From contig CAJFMX010000016.1 in NCBI GenBank assembly GCA_904393115.1, positions 1 through 53,419 of the forward strand: 53,419 nt of DNA. Reading direction: 5' to 3'. The notes beneath the pieces were generated by a model. That model was given only the letters and a program-made list of their open reading frames with translations, had not been told where the DNA came from and searched no databases. How positions within the stretch are numbered: position 1 is the stretch's first letter; every line of letters begins with the position of its first letter. Positions 8,788 through 16,577 of this stretch are shown here, piece by piece. Origin of the DNA: an uncultured Clostridia bacterium. GTDB lineage: Bacteria; Bacillota; Clostridia; Christensenellales; UBA1750. The position numbers and the translations under genes were made by a program.

Positions 8788-9374
8788 GCCAATTCCTCCC
8801 ATAGCTGCCGAATTTTTCTCTGCGTCTCCTCGATGGAGCCGGAGGCGTCGATGCAGCGGTCCGCGCGGCGCATTTTCTCCTCCAGGGGCATCTGGCTGTC
8901 GATGCGCGCCGCGGCCGCCTGCGCGCCCAGCCCGTCGCGCGCGGCGATGCGGCGGATCTGCTCCTCCCGCGAGACGTAGAGCAGCCAGGTCACGTCGCAC
9001 ATGCGCTCCATGCCCGTCTCAAAGAGCAGGGGGACGTCCAGCACGCAGGCCGAAAGGCCCTGCGCCCGGCAGCGCTCGATCTCCCGGGCGCACGCCGCGA
9101 TCACGATGGGGTGCAGGAGCGCGTTGAGCGCGCGGCGCTGCTCCTCGTCCGCAAAGACGAGCGCGCCAAGCTTCCGCCGGTCGATCTCGCCGTCCGGGCG
9201 GAGGATCTCCCGCCCAAAGCGCGCGACGACCGCGGCGTATCCCGCCTCCCCCTTGCGCGTGCTTGCCCGGGAAATGGCGTCCGCGTCCACGATCTGCGCG
9301 CCGAGGCTGCGCAGGTAGGCCGAGGCCGTGGATTTGCCGCTCGCGATGCCGCCCGTCAGCCCAATCACCTTCAT
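8784..9374 (-). CDS. coaE: dephospho-CoA kinase
   Basis: A 196-residue P-loop kinase that phosphorylates the ribose 3'-OH of dephospho-CoA, the last step of coenzyme A synthesis. The Walker A motif is LTGGIASGKST at residues 6-16, followed by the DADAISRA segment and the lid/CoA-binding region VLDVPLLFETGMERMCDVTWLLYVSREEQIRRI. The length is normal. It follows polA by 31 bases on the same strand and overlaps the transglycosylase start. polA-coaE neighbours are common in Firmicutes. Confidence 0.96.
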   Translation of the reverse strand: MKVIGLTGGIASGKSTASAYLRSLGAQIVDADAISRASTRKGEAGYAAVVARFGREILRPDGEIDRRKLGALVFADEEQRRALNALLHPIVIAACAREIERCRAQGLSACVLDVPLLFETGMERMCDVTWLLYVSREEQIRRIAARDGLGAQAAAARIDSQMPLEEKMRRADRCIDASGSIEETQRKIRQLWEELA

Positions 9375-9405
9375 GCCGTCCCCTCCGTCTTTCTGTTTTT
9401 TCTCC

Positions 9406-11958
9406 TTACTTTGTCTCGTACCAGCTGCGCCCGGTCTTGACCTCGACCGTCAGCGGCACCTGCATGTGCACGGCGTTCTCCATCTCGCGCTTGAGCAGCG
9501 CGCCGACCTGCTCGGCCTCCTCCCGGGGCGCGTCGACGATGAGCTCGTCGTGCACCTGCAGGATGAGCTGCGCGCGCAGGCCCTCCCGCTTCAGGGCCTC
9601 GGCCGTGCGGACCATGGCGATCTTGATGATGTCGGCCGCCGTGCCCTGGATGGGCGTGTTCATGGCGGCGCGCTCGCCAAAGGAGCGCGTCTGGTAGTTT
9701 GTGGACGCGAGCTCCGGCAGGTTCCGCCGGCGGCCGAGGAGCGTCGTGACGTAGCCCTGCTGCCGCCCCACGCGCACGCAGTCGTCCATGTAGGCCTTGA
9801 TGCGCGGATAGCGCGCGAAATACTTCTCGATAAAGGCGGCGGCCTCCTTGCGGGTGACGCCGATGTTGCGCGCCAGGCCAAAGTCGCTGATGCCGTAGAC
9901 GATGCCGAAGTTCACCGCCTTGGCCGAGGAGCGCATCTGCGGCGTGACCTGGTCCAGGGGCACGTCGTAGACCTCGGCGGCGGTGCGGGCGTGGATGTCC
10001 TCGCCCCGCAGGAAGGCGTCGATCATGTTCTGCTCGCCCGCCATGTGCGCCAGGACCCGCAGCTCAATCTGCGAATAGTCCGCGTCCACGAGCACGTTCC
10101 CCTCCGCGCGGGGGATGAACACCTTGCGCATCACGCGGCCCAGGTCCGTGCGCACGGGGATGTTTTGCAGGTTGGGCTCCGCCGAGGAGATGCGGCCCGT
10201 CGCCGTCACGGTCTGGTTGAGCGTCGTGTGGATGATGCCCTCGTCGTCCGAGAGCTTGAGCAGCCCGTCCACGTACGTGGACTTGAGCTTGGAAAAGGCG
10301 CGGTACTGCAAAACCAGCGGCACCACCGGGTGCGCATGTACCAGCCCCTCGAGCACCTCGGCGTCCGTGGAGTAGCCGGACTTCGTCTTGCGCCCCGCGG
10401 GCAGGCCGAGCTTCTCAAAGAGCACGGCGCCCAGCTGCTTGGGCGAAAGGATGTTGAACGTCTCGCCCGTGACGTCGAAGATCGCCTGCTGCAGCTCCGC
10501 GATCTTGCCGCCGAATTCCTCCTGCAGCTGCCCCAGGGCCTCGCGGTCCACGCGGAAGCCCGCGCGCTCCATGTCAAAGAGCACGGCGGACAGCGGCGTC
10601 TCCACCTCGTCAAAGAGGACCTTCATGCCCTGCTCGAGCAGCGTCTTCTCCTGCACGTCGGAAAGGCGGTAGAGGTTTGCCGCCGTCGCCGGCGCGCCGA
10701 GCTGCCGGTCGCAGAGCTTTTCCACGCTGGCGCAGTCCGCGGGCTCGATCAGGTACCCCGCGATGCACACGTCCATATAGGGCGCCTCCAGGGTGAGGCC
10801 CAGGTCCGCAAGGTCCGTCCGCCATCTCTTGACGTCGAACACGCGCTTCTGCGCGCCGCCCGCGAGCAGGGGCTGCAGGGCCTGGAGCGCCGTGCGCTCG
10901 TCCAGCCCGGGCGAGAGCAGGTCCCCCTGCAGGGGGATGCGCGCCTGCCGCCCGCGGTCGTCCGCCAGGCACAGGGCCTCCGGCGTGCGCAGGAGCGCTA
11001 CCGCTTGAATCTCTCCCTGAATAAACGAGGCGACCGCCTCCGCCGTGCCCAGCTCCTCCTCCGGCGCAAAGGCGGGACCCGCTTCCCCGCCGTCCGCGGC
11101 CGCGCGCGCCTCCTCGGGCAGGCGCTCGAGCAGCGTGCGGAAGCCGAGCCTGCGGAAGGCCGGCGCAAAGCGGTCCGCCGCGGGCAGCAGCGCGGTCTGC
11201 CGGTCAAAGCGCACGGGCGCGTCGCGGTCGATGGTCGCCAGCTCCTTGCTCAGGCGCGCGGTCTGCGCGCCCGCGCGCACGCGCTCGCCGAGCTTGCCCT
11301 TGATGGCGTCCGCGTTGTCGAGCACGTTTTCCAGCTTGTCGTATTCGTTGAGGAGCTTTAGGGCGGTCTTTTCGCCCACGCCCGCGATGCCGGGGATGTT
11401 GTCCGAGGCGTCGCCCATCAGGCCCTTGAGGTCCGGAACCTGGTCGGGCCGGATGCCGTAGTTTGCCAGCAGCGCCTCCGGCGTCAGGTCCTCGATCTCG
11501 GTCAGGCCCTTTTTCGTGAACCAGACGCGGGTCTTCTCCCCGATGAGCTGGAAGGAATCCCGGTCCCCGGTCACGAGCACGGACTCGGTGCCCTGCTCCT
11601 GCGCGCTGCGCGAGAGCGTGCCCAGCAGGTCGTCCGCCTCATAGCCGGCCAGTTCCACCTGGTGGATGCCGATCTCGCCCAGCACCTCGCGCAGCATGGC
11701 CATCTGGGGCCGCAGCTCCTCCGGCATGGGCTTGCGCCCGGCCTTGTAGTCCGCGAACTTGTCGTGGCGGAAGGTCGGCGCGTGCGCGTCCAGCGCCACG
11801 ATCAGGTAATCCGGCCGGGCCTCGCCGATCACCTTGAGCAGCATGCTGAAAAAGCCGAAGAGCGCGTTGGTGTACACCCCGTCCTTGGAAAGGGCGGGGA
11901 TGGCGTAGAACGCGCGGTGCATCAGCGAATATCCATCGATCAGGACCAGTCTCTCCAT
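9406..11958 (-). CDS. polA: DNA polymerase I
   Basis: An 850-residue repair and Okazaki-fragment polymerase. The N-terminal 5' nuclease (about 1-290) has LVLIDGYSLMHRAFYAIP, EADDLLGTLS and VTGDRDSFQL. The middle region (about 290-470) has the 3'-5' exonuclease fold but lacks the DxE metal-binding motif, so proofreading is probably absent, as in Bacillus-type enzymes. The polymerase domain has motif A (DYSQIELRVLAHM), motif B (RSSAKAVNFGIVYG) and motif C (LQVHDELI). I start it at the ATG at 11958, 8 bases after GGGAGG; the frame extends 48 codons further upstream, but without family similarity or a ribosome site. It leads a polA-coaE-transglycosylase-binding-protein unit. Confidence 0.97.
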   Translation of the reverse strand: MERLVLIDGYSLMHRAFYAIPALSKDGVYTNALFGFFSMLLKVIGEARPDYLIVALDAHAPTFRHDKFADYKAGRKPMPEELRPQMAMLREVLGEIGIHQVELAGYEADDLLGTLSRSAQEQGTESVLVTGDRDSFQLIGEKTRVWFTKKGLTEIEDLTPEALLANYGIRPDQVPDLKGLMGDASDNIPGIAGVGEKTALKLLNEYDKLENVLDNADAIKGKLGERVRAGAQTARLSKELATIDRDAPVRFDRQTALLPAADRFAPAFRRLGFRTLLERLPEEARAAADGGEAGPAFAPEEELGTAEAVASFIQGEIQAVALLRTPEALCLADDRGRQARIPLQGDLLSPGLDERTALQALQPLLAGGAQKRVFDVKRWRTDLADLGLTLEAPYMDVCIAGYLIEPADCASVEKLCDRQLGAPATAANLYRLSDVQEKTLLEQGMKVLFDEVETPLSAVLFDMERAGFRVDREALGQLQEEFGGKIAELQQAIFDVTGETFNILSPKQLGAVLFEKLGLPAGRKTKSGYSTDAEVLEGLVHAHPVVPLVLQYRAFSKLKSTYVDGLLKLSDDEGIIHTTLNQTVTATGRISSAEPNLQNIPVRTDLGRVMRKVFIPRAEGNVLVDADYSQIELRVLAHMAGEQNMIDAFLRGEDIHARTAAEVYDVPLDQVTPQMRSSAKAVNFGIVYGISDFGLARNIGVTRKEAAAFIEKYFARYPRIKAYMDDCVRVGRQQGYVTTLLGRRRNLPELASTNYQTRSFGERAAMNTPIQGTAADIIKIAMVRTAEALKREGLRAQLILQVHDELIVDAPREEAEQVGALLKREMENAVHMQVPLTVEVKTGRSWYETK

Positions 11959-11994
11959 CGGTTCAGCCTCCCGTTTCGAAATGCTCTTCCCTAC

Positions 11995-12003
11995 AGTATA
12001 ACA
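11995..12003 (-). promoter_or_regulatory. possible extended -10 promoter for polA
   Basis: TGTTATACT on the minus strand, 37 bases upstream of the polA ATG. The -35 is poor. Confidence 0.45.
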
Positions 12004-12088
12004 CAGATTGCGCCCGGCAAGGAGATCTGCGCGCAGGCGTCGAATCATTTTACACACGAATCCACTTTTCCTAAGGAGGCAACGCGCA

Positions 12089-12535
12089 ATGAAACTCGCC
12101 ATCGGTTCCGACCACGCCGGCTATCCGCTGAAGGTTCAGCTCCTGGACGTCCTTCGCCGCAAGGGCCACGAGATCCAGGACTACGGCAGCTACGACGAAA
12201 AGCCCGTGGACTTTCCCGACATCGCCAAAAAGGTGACCGCCGCCATCCTCTCCGGGGAGGCGGAGCGCGGCATCATGTTCTGCGGCACGGGCGTCGGCGC
12301 GGCCATCGCCTGCAACAAGGTGCGCGGCATCCGCGCCTCGGTCTGCCACGACCTGTACACCGCGCACCAGTGCGTCGAGCACGACGACGTGCAGATCATC
12401 GCGCTGGGCGCGCAGATCGTCGGCCCGACGGTCGCCGAGGAGCTGATCGACCTCTTCCTCGCGGCGCGCTTCTCCACCTCGGAGGAGTTCCGCCGCCGCG
12501 TCGCCAAGCTCGACGACATGGACGCCGCCCGCTGA
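12089..12535 (+). CDS. rpiB: ribose-5-phosphate isomerase B (RpiB/LacAB family)
   Basis: A 148-residue enzyme interconverting ribose 5-phosphate and ribulose 5-phosphate in the pentose phosphate pathway. It begins with MKLAIGSDHAGYPLK. The catalytic cysteine is Cys65 in MFCGTGVGAAIACNK, and His98 sits in the VEHDDVQIIALG segment. RpiB and the LacA/LacB galactose-6-phosphate isomerase subunits share this fold; a single full-length gene with CGTGVG favours RpiB. TAAGGAGG lies 10 bases before the ATG. It is transcribed divergently from polA and ends in its own hairpin. Confidence 0.93.
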   Translation: MKLAIGSDHAGYPLKVQLLDVLRRKGHEIQDYGSYDEKPVDFPDIAKKVTAAILSGEAERGIMFCGTGVGAAIACNKVRGIRASVCHDLYTAHQCVEHDDVQIIALGAQIVGPTVAEELIDLFLAARFSTSEEFRRRVAKLDDMDAAR

Positions 12536-12544
12536 GGCGGACAA

Positions 12545-12595
12545 AGCGCCCCGCCCTTCCCCCGGCTTTGGGGGCGGGCGGGGCGCTGTCTTTCG
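12545..12595. terminator. GC-rich terminator between rpiB and the anti-sigma gene
   Basis: A 12-bp perfect stem (AGCGCCCCGCCC with its complement) with a 19-nt loop and only short T-runs after it. It lies between convergent genes. Confidence 0.65.
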
Positions 12596-12607
12596 CGCGT
12601 TTTGGGG

Positions 12608-13879
12608 TTACTTTCTGCGGCCCTTTCGCACCTTGCGGACGATGAGGACGGCGATCCCGCCCGCGGCGGCGAGGACGACGATCCAAACCACGATGTACGG
12701 AATGGCGGCGTAGAGGTTGACGACGAGGTCCTGGCAGCCCTGCGTAAAGTCATCCCAGGAGTTGGCAAGGGCCGTGCGCATGCGCTCGCCCAGGCTCGGG
12801 TTTGCGGAGATCGCGCGCCGCACCTCGTCCACGTAGATATAGACCGTGGAGTAATTGACGCGGGCGTCCCAGTAGTTGAGCGTTCCCTGGCAGCTCTCGA
12901 TCTCCATCTCCAGGCGCGAGAGCTCGGACTCGATCTGGATGAGCTCCTCGACGGTCGTGGCCCGGTCCATCATCTCCAGCACGCGGTCGTACTGCTTCTG
13001 GTAGGCCTGGAGCCTGCGGTCGGTATCCGTGTACTGGTCGGTCACGTCCGTCTCGCTGATGCTGCTGGCGGTCACGATGCCGACCTGCTTGGCCTGCTCC
13101 ACAAAGGCGTCCAGCTGGTCCGAGGGGATGCGCAGCGTCAGCGAGAGGGTGCGGGGGTTCTCGCCGGTCTCGGCGCTCTGCTCGCTGCCCCATTCCTCGC
13201 GGGAGGTGATGAATCCGCCCATGGACGTCACCAGCTCCTCCAGCGCGGCCATGTCCTCGCTGTAGTTCTCGGTCTGCATCTGGATGGTGGCCTCGCGGAT
13301 GATCTTCAGGCCGTATTCCGGCGTCTCCGCGCTGCGCGCCGCGGTCCCGTCCGCTGCGGCGTCATCTGCCGCGGCGCCGGCATCCATGGCCGCCAAGGCC
13401 GCGTTGGGGGCCGGAGCGGCCGGCGCCTCGGCCGGCGCCTCCACGGTTTCCTCGGTCTGGGCGTAGGACTCTCCGCCGCCGGCGCTGTCCCAGCCCATCT
13501 CCGTCGTAGCGGCCATGTTCATCAGCGACGTTTTGGGCGCGGACGAGGTGGCGTTCATGGCTCCGCCCAGGAACGTGCCCAGGGCGAGCGTCAGGCACAG
13601 GGCGGCCGCGATGCCCCCGCCGATCCAGTACGGCCGCGTGCGGCGGCGCGGCTGGCGCTCGCGGCGGATGCGCTCCATCGTGCCCGCGACGAGCCCCTCC
13701 GGCGCGCGCACGCCGTCGTCGAGGTGGCGCAGCTCTTCCAGGAGCAGCCGCTGCTCTTCATATCGCTTCCGGCACCCGGGGCAGTTCTGCATGTGCTCCT
13801 GCATCGCCTGCTGCTCCAGCTCCGACAGGCTGCCGTCCAGGTAACCGTCTAAATAGTTTTCAAACGTCTCGCATTTCAT
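12608..13879 (-). CDS. zinc-finger anti-sigma factor fused to a DUF4349 domain
   Basis: A 423-residue membrane protein. Residues 1-45 form an anti-sigma zinc finger of the zf-HC2 type (His29, Cys33 and Cys36 in EHMQNCPGC, with Cys3). A membrane helix follows near 85-105 (WIGGGIAAALCLTLALGTFL), then an Ala/Pro/Glu-rich linker. A DUF4349 domain occupies about 180-380 (IREATIQMQTENY, GGFITSREEW, LRIPSDQLDAFVEQ, and a coiled coil near YTDTDRRLQAYQKQYDRVLEMM). A second helix lies near 395-415 before the basic tail KVRKGRRK. I chose the ATG at 13879 with GGGAGG upstream, not the ATG at 13906 that overlaps the sigma stop (TAATG). It presumably holds the adjacent ECF sigma factor inactive and senses something outside. 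Confidence 0.87.
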   Translation of the reverse strand: MKCETFENYLDGYLDGSLSELEQQAMQEHMQNCPGCRKRYEEQRLLLEELRHLDDGVRAPEGLVAGTMERIRRERQPRRRTRPYWIGGGIAAALCLTLALGTFLGGAMNATSSAPKTSLMNMAATTEMGWDSAGGGESYAQTEETVEAPAEAPAAPAPNAALAAMDAGAAADDAAADGTAARSAETPEYGLKIIREATIQMQTENYSEDMAALEELVTSMGGFITSREEWGSEQSAETGENPRTLSLTLRIPSDQLDAFVEQAKQVGIVTASSISETDVTDQYTDTDRRLQAYQKQYDRVLEMMDRATTVEELIQIESELSRLEMEIESCQGTLNYWDARVNYSTVYIYVDEVRRAISANPSLGERMRTALANSWDDFTQGCQDLVVNLYAAIPYIVVWIVVLAAAGGIAVLIVRKVRKGRRK

Positions 13880-13905
13880 GCCGTTCTTCCCTCCCTTCCG
13901 CTTCA

Positions 13906-14481
13906 TTAGACGCGTTTTTTTGCGGAAAGTTCCGTCTTCCCCAGGAGAATCTCGCGCAGAGCGCTGCGCGCCCGCGAAATCCGCGATTTGACGGTATTGA
14001 GGTTCAAATCGAGAATCTGCGCGATCTCCTCATAGGGCAAGCCCTGCACGTCGCGCAGGATGAGCGCGGCGCGCTGCTCCGAACCAAGCTGAGAGATGGC
14101 CTCCGCGAGGTCGCGGCGCAGCTCCGCGCGGTCCAGCGCCATTTCCGGCGTTTCCGCGGGGTCCACGGGTTCAAAGCCATTCTCCTCCAGGGCCTGCATG
14201 GACTCCGTCTCCCCCCGGCGCCTGCGGCGCAGCTCGTCCAGGCAGACGTTGCTCGTGACGCGGTAGAGCCAGGTGGAAAACCGCGACTGCCCTTTATAGG
14301 AAGAAAGGGAGCGCCAGGCGCGCAAAAACGCCTCCTGCGCCATGTCGGCGGCATCCTGCTCGTTGCCCATCATACGCAGGCACAGGCGATAGGTCGCGTC
14401 GGCATAGGGCTCGATGAGCGCCTCAAACGCGCGCTCGTCTCCGCGGACCGCCCGCTTTAGGTTCAGCATATCGAATTCCAT
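13906..14481 (-). CDS. ECF-type RNA polymerase sigma factor
   Basis: A 191-residue sigma-70 family protein with only regions 2 and 4. Region 2 (about 20-90) reads ADATYRLCLRMMGNEQDAADMAQEAFLRAWRSL then FSTWLYRVTSNVCLDELRRRRR. Region 4 (about 130-182) reads LGSEQRAALILRDVQGLPYEEIAQILDLNLNTVKSRISRARSAL, the helix-turn-helix for -35 recognition. An excellent ribosome site (GGGGGGAGGAGAAC) precedes the ATG at 14481. The stop overlaps an ATG of the anti-sigma gene, the usual translationally coupled arrangement. Possible autoregulation through an ECF-like GAAAC element near 14520 is speculative. Confidence 0.95.
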   Translation of the reverse strand: MEFDMLNLKRAVRGDERAFEALIEPYADATYRLCLRMMGNEQDAADMAQEAFLRAWRSLSSYKGQSRFSTWLYRVTSNVCLDELRRRRRGETESMQALEENGFEPVDPAETPEMALDRAELRRDLAEAISQLGSEQRAALILRDVQGLPYEEIAQILDLNLNTVKSRISRARSALREILLGKTELSAKKRV

Positions 14482-14551
14482 GTTCTCCTCCCCCCATGCG
14501 CCTTGCGCGGCGCGAAGGTTTCGGGCCGCCGCTCCGGCGCCCCGTTTGCTC

Positions 14552-14580
14552 TTGCATTTTCCAGGGTTTCATGGTATACT
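14552..14580 (+). promoter_or_regulatory. sigma-A promoter for tRNA-Leu
   Basis: TTGCAT, 17-bp spacer, TATACT, ending 15 bases before the tRNA. Confidence 0.8.
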
Positions 14581-14595
14581 CAGTTTTGTACTTAT

Positions 14596-14681
14596 GCCGA
14601 AGTGATGGAATGGCAGACGTGACGGACTCAAAATCCGTTGGTAGCGATACCGTGTGGGTTCGAGTCCCACCTTCGGCACCA
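14596..14681 (+). tRNA. tRNA-Leu, anticodon CAA
   Basis: An 86-nt class II tRNA. The acceptor stem GCCGAAG pairs with CTTCGGC, and CCA is encoded. The anticodon stem ACGGA/TCCGT encloses the loop CTCAAAA, which puts CAA at positions 34-36 (reads UUG). The long variable arm (TGGTAGCGATACCG) is typical of tRNA-Leu, and GGTTCGAGTCC forms the T arm. The family and anticodon are clear. Confidence 0.96.
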
Positions 14682-14684
14682 CGT

Positions 14685-14719
14685 CGGAGCAAAGTCCGCT
14701 TTGCTCCGGCGTCTTTTTT
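14685..14719 (+). terminator. tRNA-Leu terminator formed with the first repeat
   Basis: CGGAGCAAA and TTTGCTCCG form a 9-bp stem around a 6-nt loop, with six T a few bases later. The right arm and T-run belong to the repeat unit that starts at 14694; the left arm does not. Confidence 0.75.
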
Positions 14720-15120
14720 CTGCCTATGGCAAAAAAGACGCCATCCACACGCTCCCTTGCTCCTCCTTTCCAACTGCGACCCGCTTTGCTGGCTCGCAGT
14801 TGGCAGGCCGCCCTGCGGGCGGCATTCTTTTCCAATCGGAGGTCCCGGGGGGCCCCGTTCCTTCTAGGCCAGGGGGGCCGTCCGCTTTGCTCCGGCGTCT
14901 TTTTTCTGCCTGCGGCAAAAAAGACGCCATCCGCACGCTCCCTTGCTCCTCCTTTCCAACTACGACCCGCTTTGCTGGCTCGCAGTTGGCAGGCCGCCCT
15001 GCGGGCGGCATTCTTCTCCAATCGGAGGTCTCGGGGGTCCCCGTTCCTTCCAGGCCGGGGGGCCGTCCGCTTTGCTCCGATATTTTTTGTCCCCGGCAAA
15101 AAACGCCATCCGCACGCCCG
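14694..15120. repeat. structured tandem repeat of about 185 bp (two full copies plus a degenerate third)
   Basis: Copy 1 is 14694-14879, copy 2 is 14880-15064 and a decayed partial copy runs 15065 to about 15120. Copies 1 and 2 differ at about eight bases and one indel. Each unit holds several inverted repeats: GGCGTCTTTTTT with AAAAAAGACGCC (12 bp), CCAACTGCGA with TCGCAGTTGG (10 bp; one mismatch in copy 2) and GCCGCCC with GGGCGGC (7 bp). Between the first two lies a pyrimidine-rich linker. On the minus strand that linker reads GGAAAGGAGGAG, a Shine-Dalgarno-like sequence. There is no CRISPR-like spacing, no transposase and no convincing protein. The function is unknown; an intergenic multi-hairpin element or a non-coding RNA are options. 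Confidence 0.9.
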
Positions 15121-15276
15121 GCCGGCAATCCTCCGCTGCGGTTTCAGTATACCATATTTCCTTCGCTCTCTCAAGACAAGGCAGGCGCTGCGCCCATTTC
15201 CATTCTCCTTAGACGTTCTGTGCGCCTGGTTTGTTTCGAATCTGCAAAAAAAGTGCCCGGTTTTGCATTTGGGGAC
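15121..15276. other. non-coding stretch between the repeats and the oxidoreductase promoter
   Basis: Apart from the minus-strand promoter at 15146-15174, I see no gene or structured element in this stretch. Confidence 0.6.
15146..15174 (-). promoter_or_regulatory. strong promoter pointing leftward into the tandem repeats
   Basis: TTGAGA, exactly 17 bp, TATACT on the minus strand. No gene follows before the repeat array, so transcription would produce an RNA through the repeats, antisense to tRNA-Leu if it continues. Confidence 0.65.
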
Positions 15277-15306
15277 TTTCCTTTTCCTGCCGTCCTGTTA
15301 TATACT
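15277..15306 (+). promoter_or_regulatory. possible promoter for the oxidoreductase gene
   Basis: A clear -10 (TATACT at 15301-15306) with a poor -35 (TTTCCT, 18-bp spacer). Confidence 0.4.
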
Positions 15307-15352
15307 ATGCATAGAGCGGAACATACCGCAATAACGACAGGGGGTTACTCTC

Positions 15353-16507
15353 ATGGCAAAACAGGGAGACGAGGTACTCAACCAGTTTCAGCAAACCGTG
15401 ATCGAAGAAGAAGTCGAAGTGCGCGATGAAGACAAGCTCAAGATCGGCATCATCGGCACGGGCTGGATTGCGGAATCGCACATCGAGTCCTACAAGCGCA
15501 TGAAGGACGTCAAGGTCGTGGCCATGGCGGACCTGATTCCCGGCAAGGCCGAGAAGTTCGCCGCGCGCTACGGCATCGAAGGCTGCCGCTTCTACCCGGA
15601 CCACAAGTCCCTGCTCGACAACGAGGAGCTGGACGCGGTCAGCATCTGCACCTACAACACCCAGCACGCGCCCTGCGCCATCTACGCGCTGGAGAAGGGC
15701 GTCAACGTCCTGCTGGAGAAGCCCATGTGCGTCACCACCGAGGAAGCGGTGGAGATCATGCGCGCGGAGAAGAAGAGCGGCAAGGTGCTCTCCATCGGCT
15801 TCCAGCCGCGCTTTGACGAGAACATGCAGATGATCAAGAAGATCGTCGACAGCGGCGTCCTGGGCAAGATCTACTACATCCAGACCGGCGGCGGCCGCCG
15901 CCGCGGCATCCCGAACTCCACCTTCATCGAGAAGTCCACCGGCGGCATCGGCGCCATGGGCGACATCGGCTGCTACTCTCTGGACTGCGTGCTCAACGCC
16001 ATCGGCTATCCCAAGCCCCTGACGGTGACGGGCTACACCTCCAACTACTTCGGCACCAGCACCGAGTATCAGTCCGAGGCGGACGCCAAGCGCTTTAACG
16101 TGGACGACTTCGCGGCCGCGTTCGTGCGCCTGGAGGGCGGCATCATCCTGGACTTCCGCATCGCTTGGGCCATGCACCTGGACACTCCCGGCGACAGCAT
16201 CATCATGGGCACCAAGGGCAGCCTGCGCATCCCCTCCACCGACTGCTGGAACGGCACGGTCGGCGGCCCCATGACCATCTACCACGACGTCGCCGGCGCG
16301 CAGACGCAGACCACCATCCCGGTCATCGAGTCCAAGGGCCCCGGCCTGTTCGACCGCAAGATCCGCTCCTTCCTGGATGCGGTCAAGAACGGCACGCCCG
16401 CGCCCGTTCCCACCAGCCAGATCCTGTACAACCAGGCCATCATCGACCACATCGTCAAGTCCGCGGAGCTGGGCCACGAGGTCGAGGTCAAGATCCCGGA
16501 GATCTAA
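15353..16507 (+). CDS. Gfo/Idh/MocA family NAD(P)-dependent oxidoreductase
   Basis: A 384-residue sugar or cyclitol dehydrogenase-type protein. After about 28 acidic residues absent from typical relatives (IEEEVEVRDEDK), the Rossmann fold starts with LKIGIIGTGWIAESHIESY. The family dipeptide is in VLLEKPMCVT near residue 122, where Lys is the usual catalytic residue. The C-terminal half has the sheet domain with GGIGAMGDIGCYSLDCVL, where Asp and a nearby residue take the usual catalytic positions. It likely oxidises or reduces a sugar, inositol or related polyol; the substrate cannot be read. It is a single-gene unit ending in a very strong bidirectional terminator shared with rimI. Confidence 0.88.
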   Translation: MAKQGDEVLNQFQQTVIEEEVEVRDEDKLKIGIIGTGWIAESHIESYKRMKDVKVVAMADLIPGKAEKFAARYGIEGCRFYPDHKSLLDNEELDAVSICTYNTQHAPCAIYALEKGVNVLLEKPMCVTTEEAVEIMRAEKKSGKVLSIGFQPRFDENMQMIKKIVDSGVLGKIYYIQTGGGRRRGIPNSTFIEKSTGGIGAMGDIGCYSLDCVLNAIGYPKPLTVTGYTSNYFGTSTEYQSEADAKRFNVDDFAAAFVRLEGGIILDFRIAWAMHLDTPGDSIIMGTKGSLRIPSTDCWNGTVGGPMTIYHDVAGAQTQTTIPVIESKGPGLFDRKIRSFLDAVKNGTPAPVPTSQILYNQAIIDHIVKSAELGHEVEVKIPEI

Positions 16508-16519
16508 ACCGCACACTGC

Positions 16520-16561
16520 AAAAAAAAGAATGCAGAAGCCCATGGCTTCTGCATTCTTTTT
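16520..16561. terminator. bidirectional terminator between the oxidoreductase gene and rimI
   Basis: A 13-bp core stem (GAATGCAGAAGCC with its complement, loop CAT), flanked by A-run and T-run that extend it. It serves both convergent genes. Confidence 0.92.
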
Positions 16562-16577
16562 CGCTTCTTAAAATCCG

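Noticed and set aside
9328..11361. A 677-codon frame on the plus strand
   Set aside because: It is antisense to the well-conserved polA and has no motifs; high-GC antisense frames stay open by chance.
14694..15120. CRISPR array
   Set aside because: Units are about 185 bp and identical throughout, with no unique spacers and no cas genes.
14569..15174. Overlapping open frames through tRNA-Leu and the repeats
   Set aside because: They translate the tRNA and structured repeats in several frames at once; no family, and repeat hairpins explain the openness better than coding.
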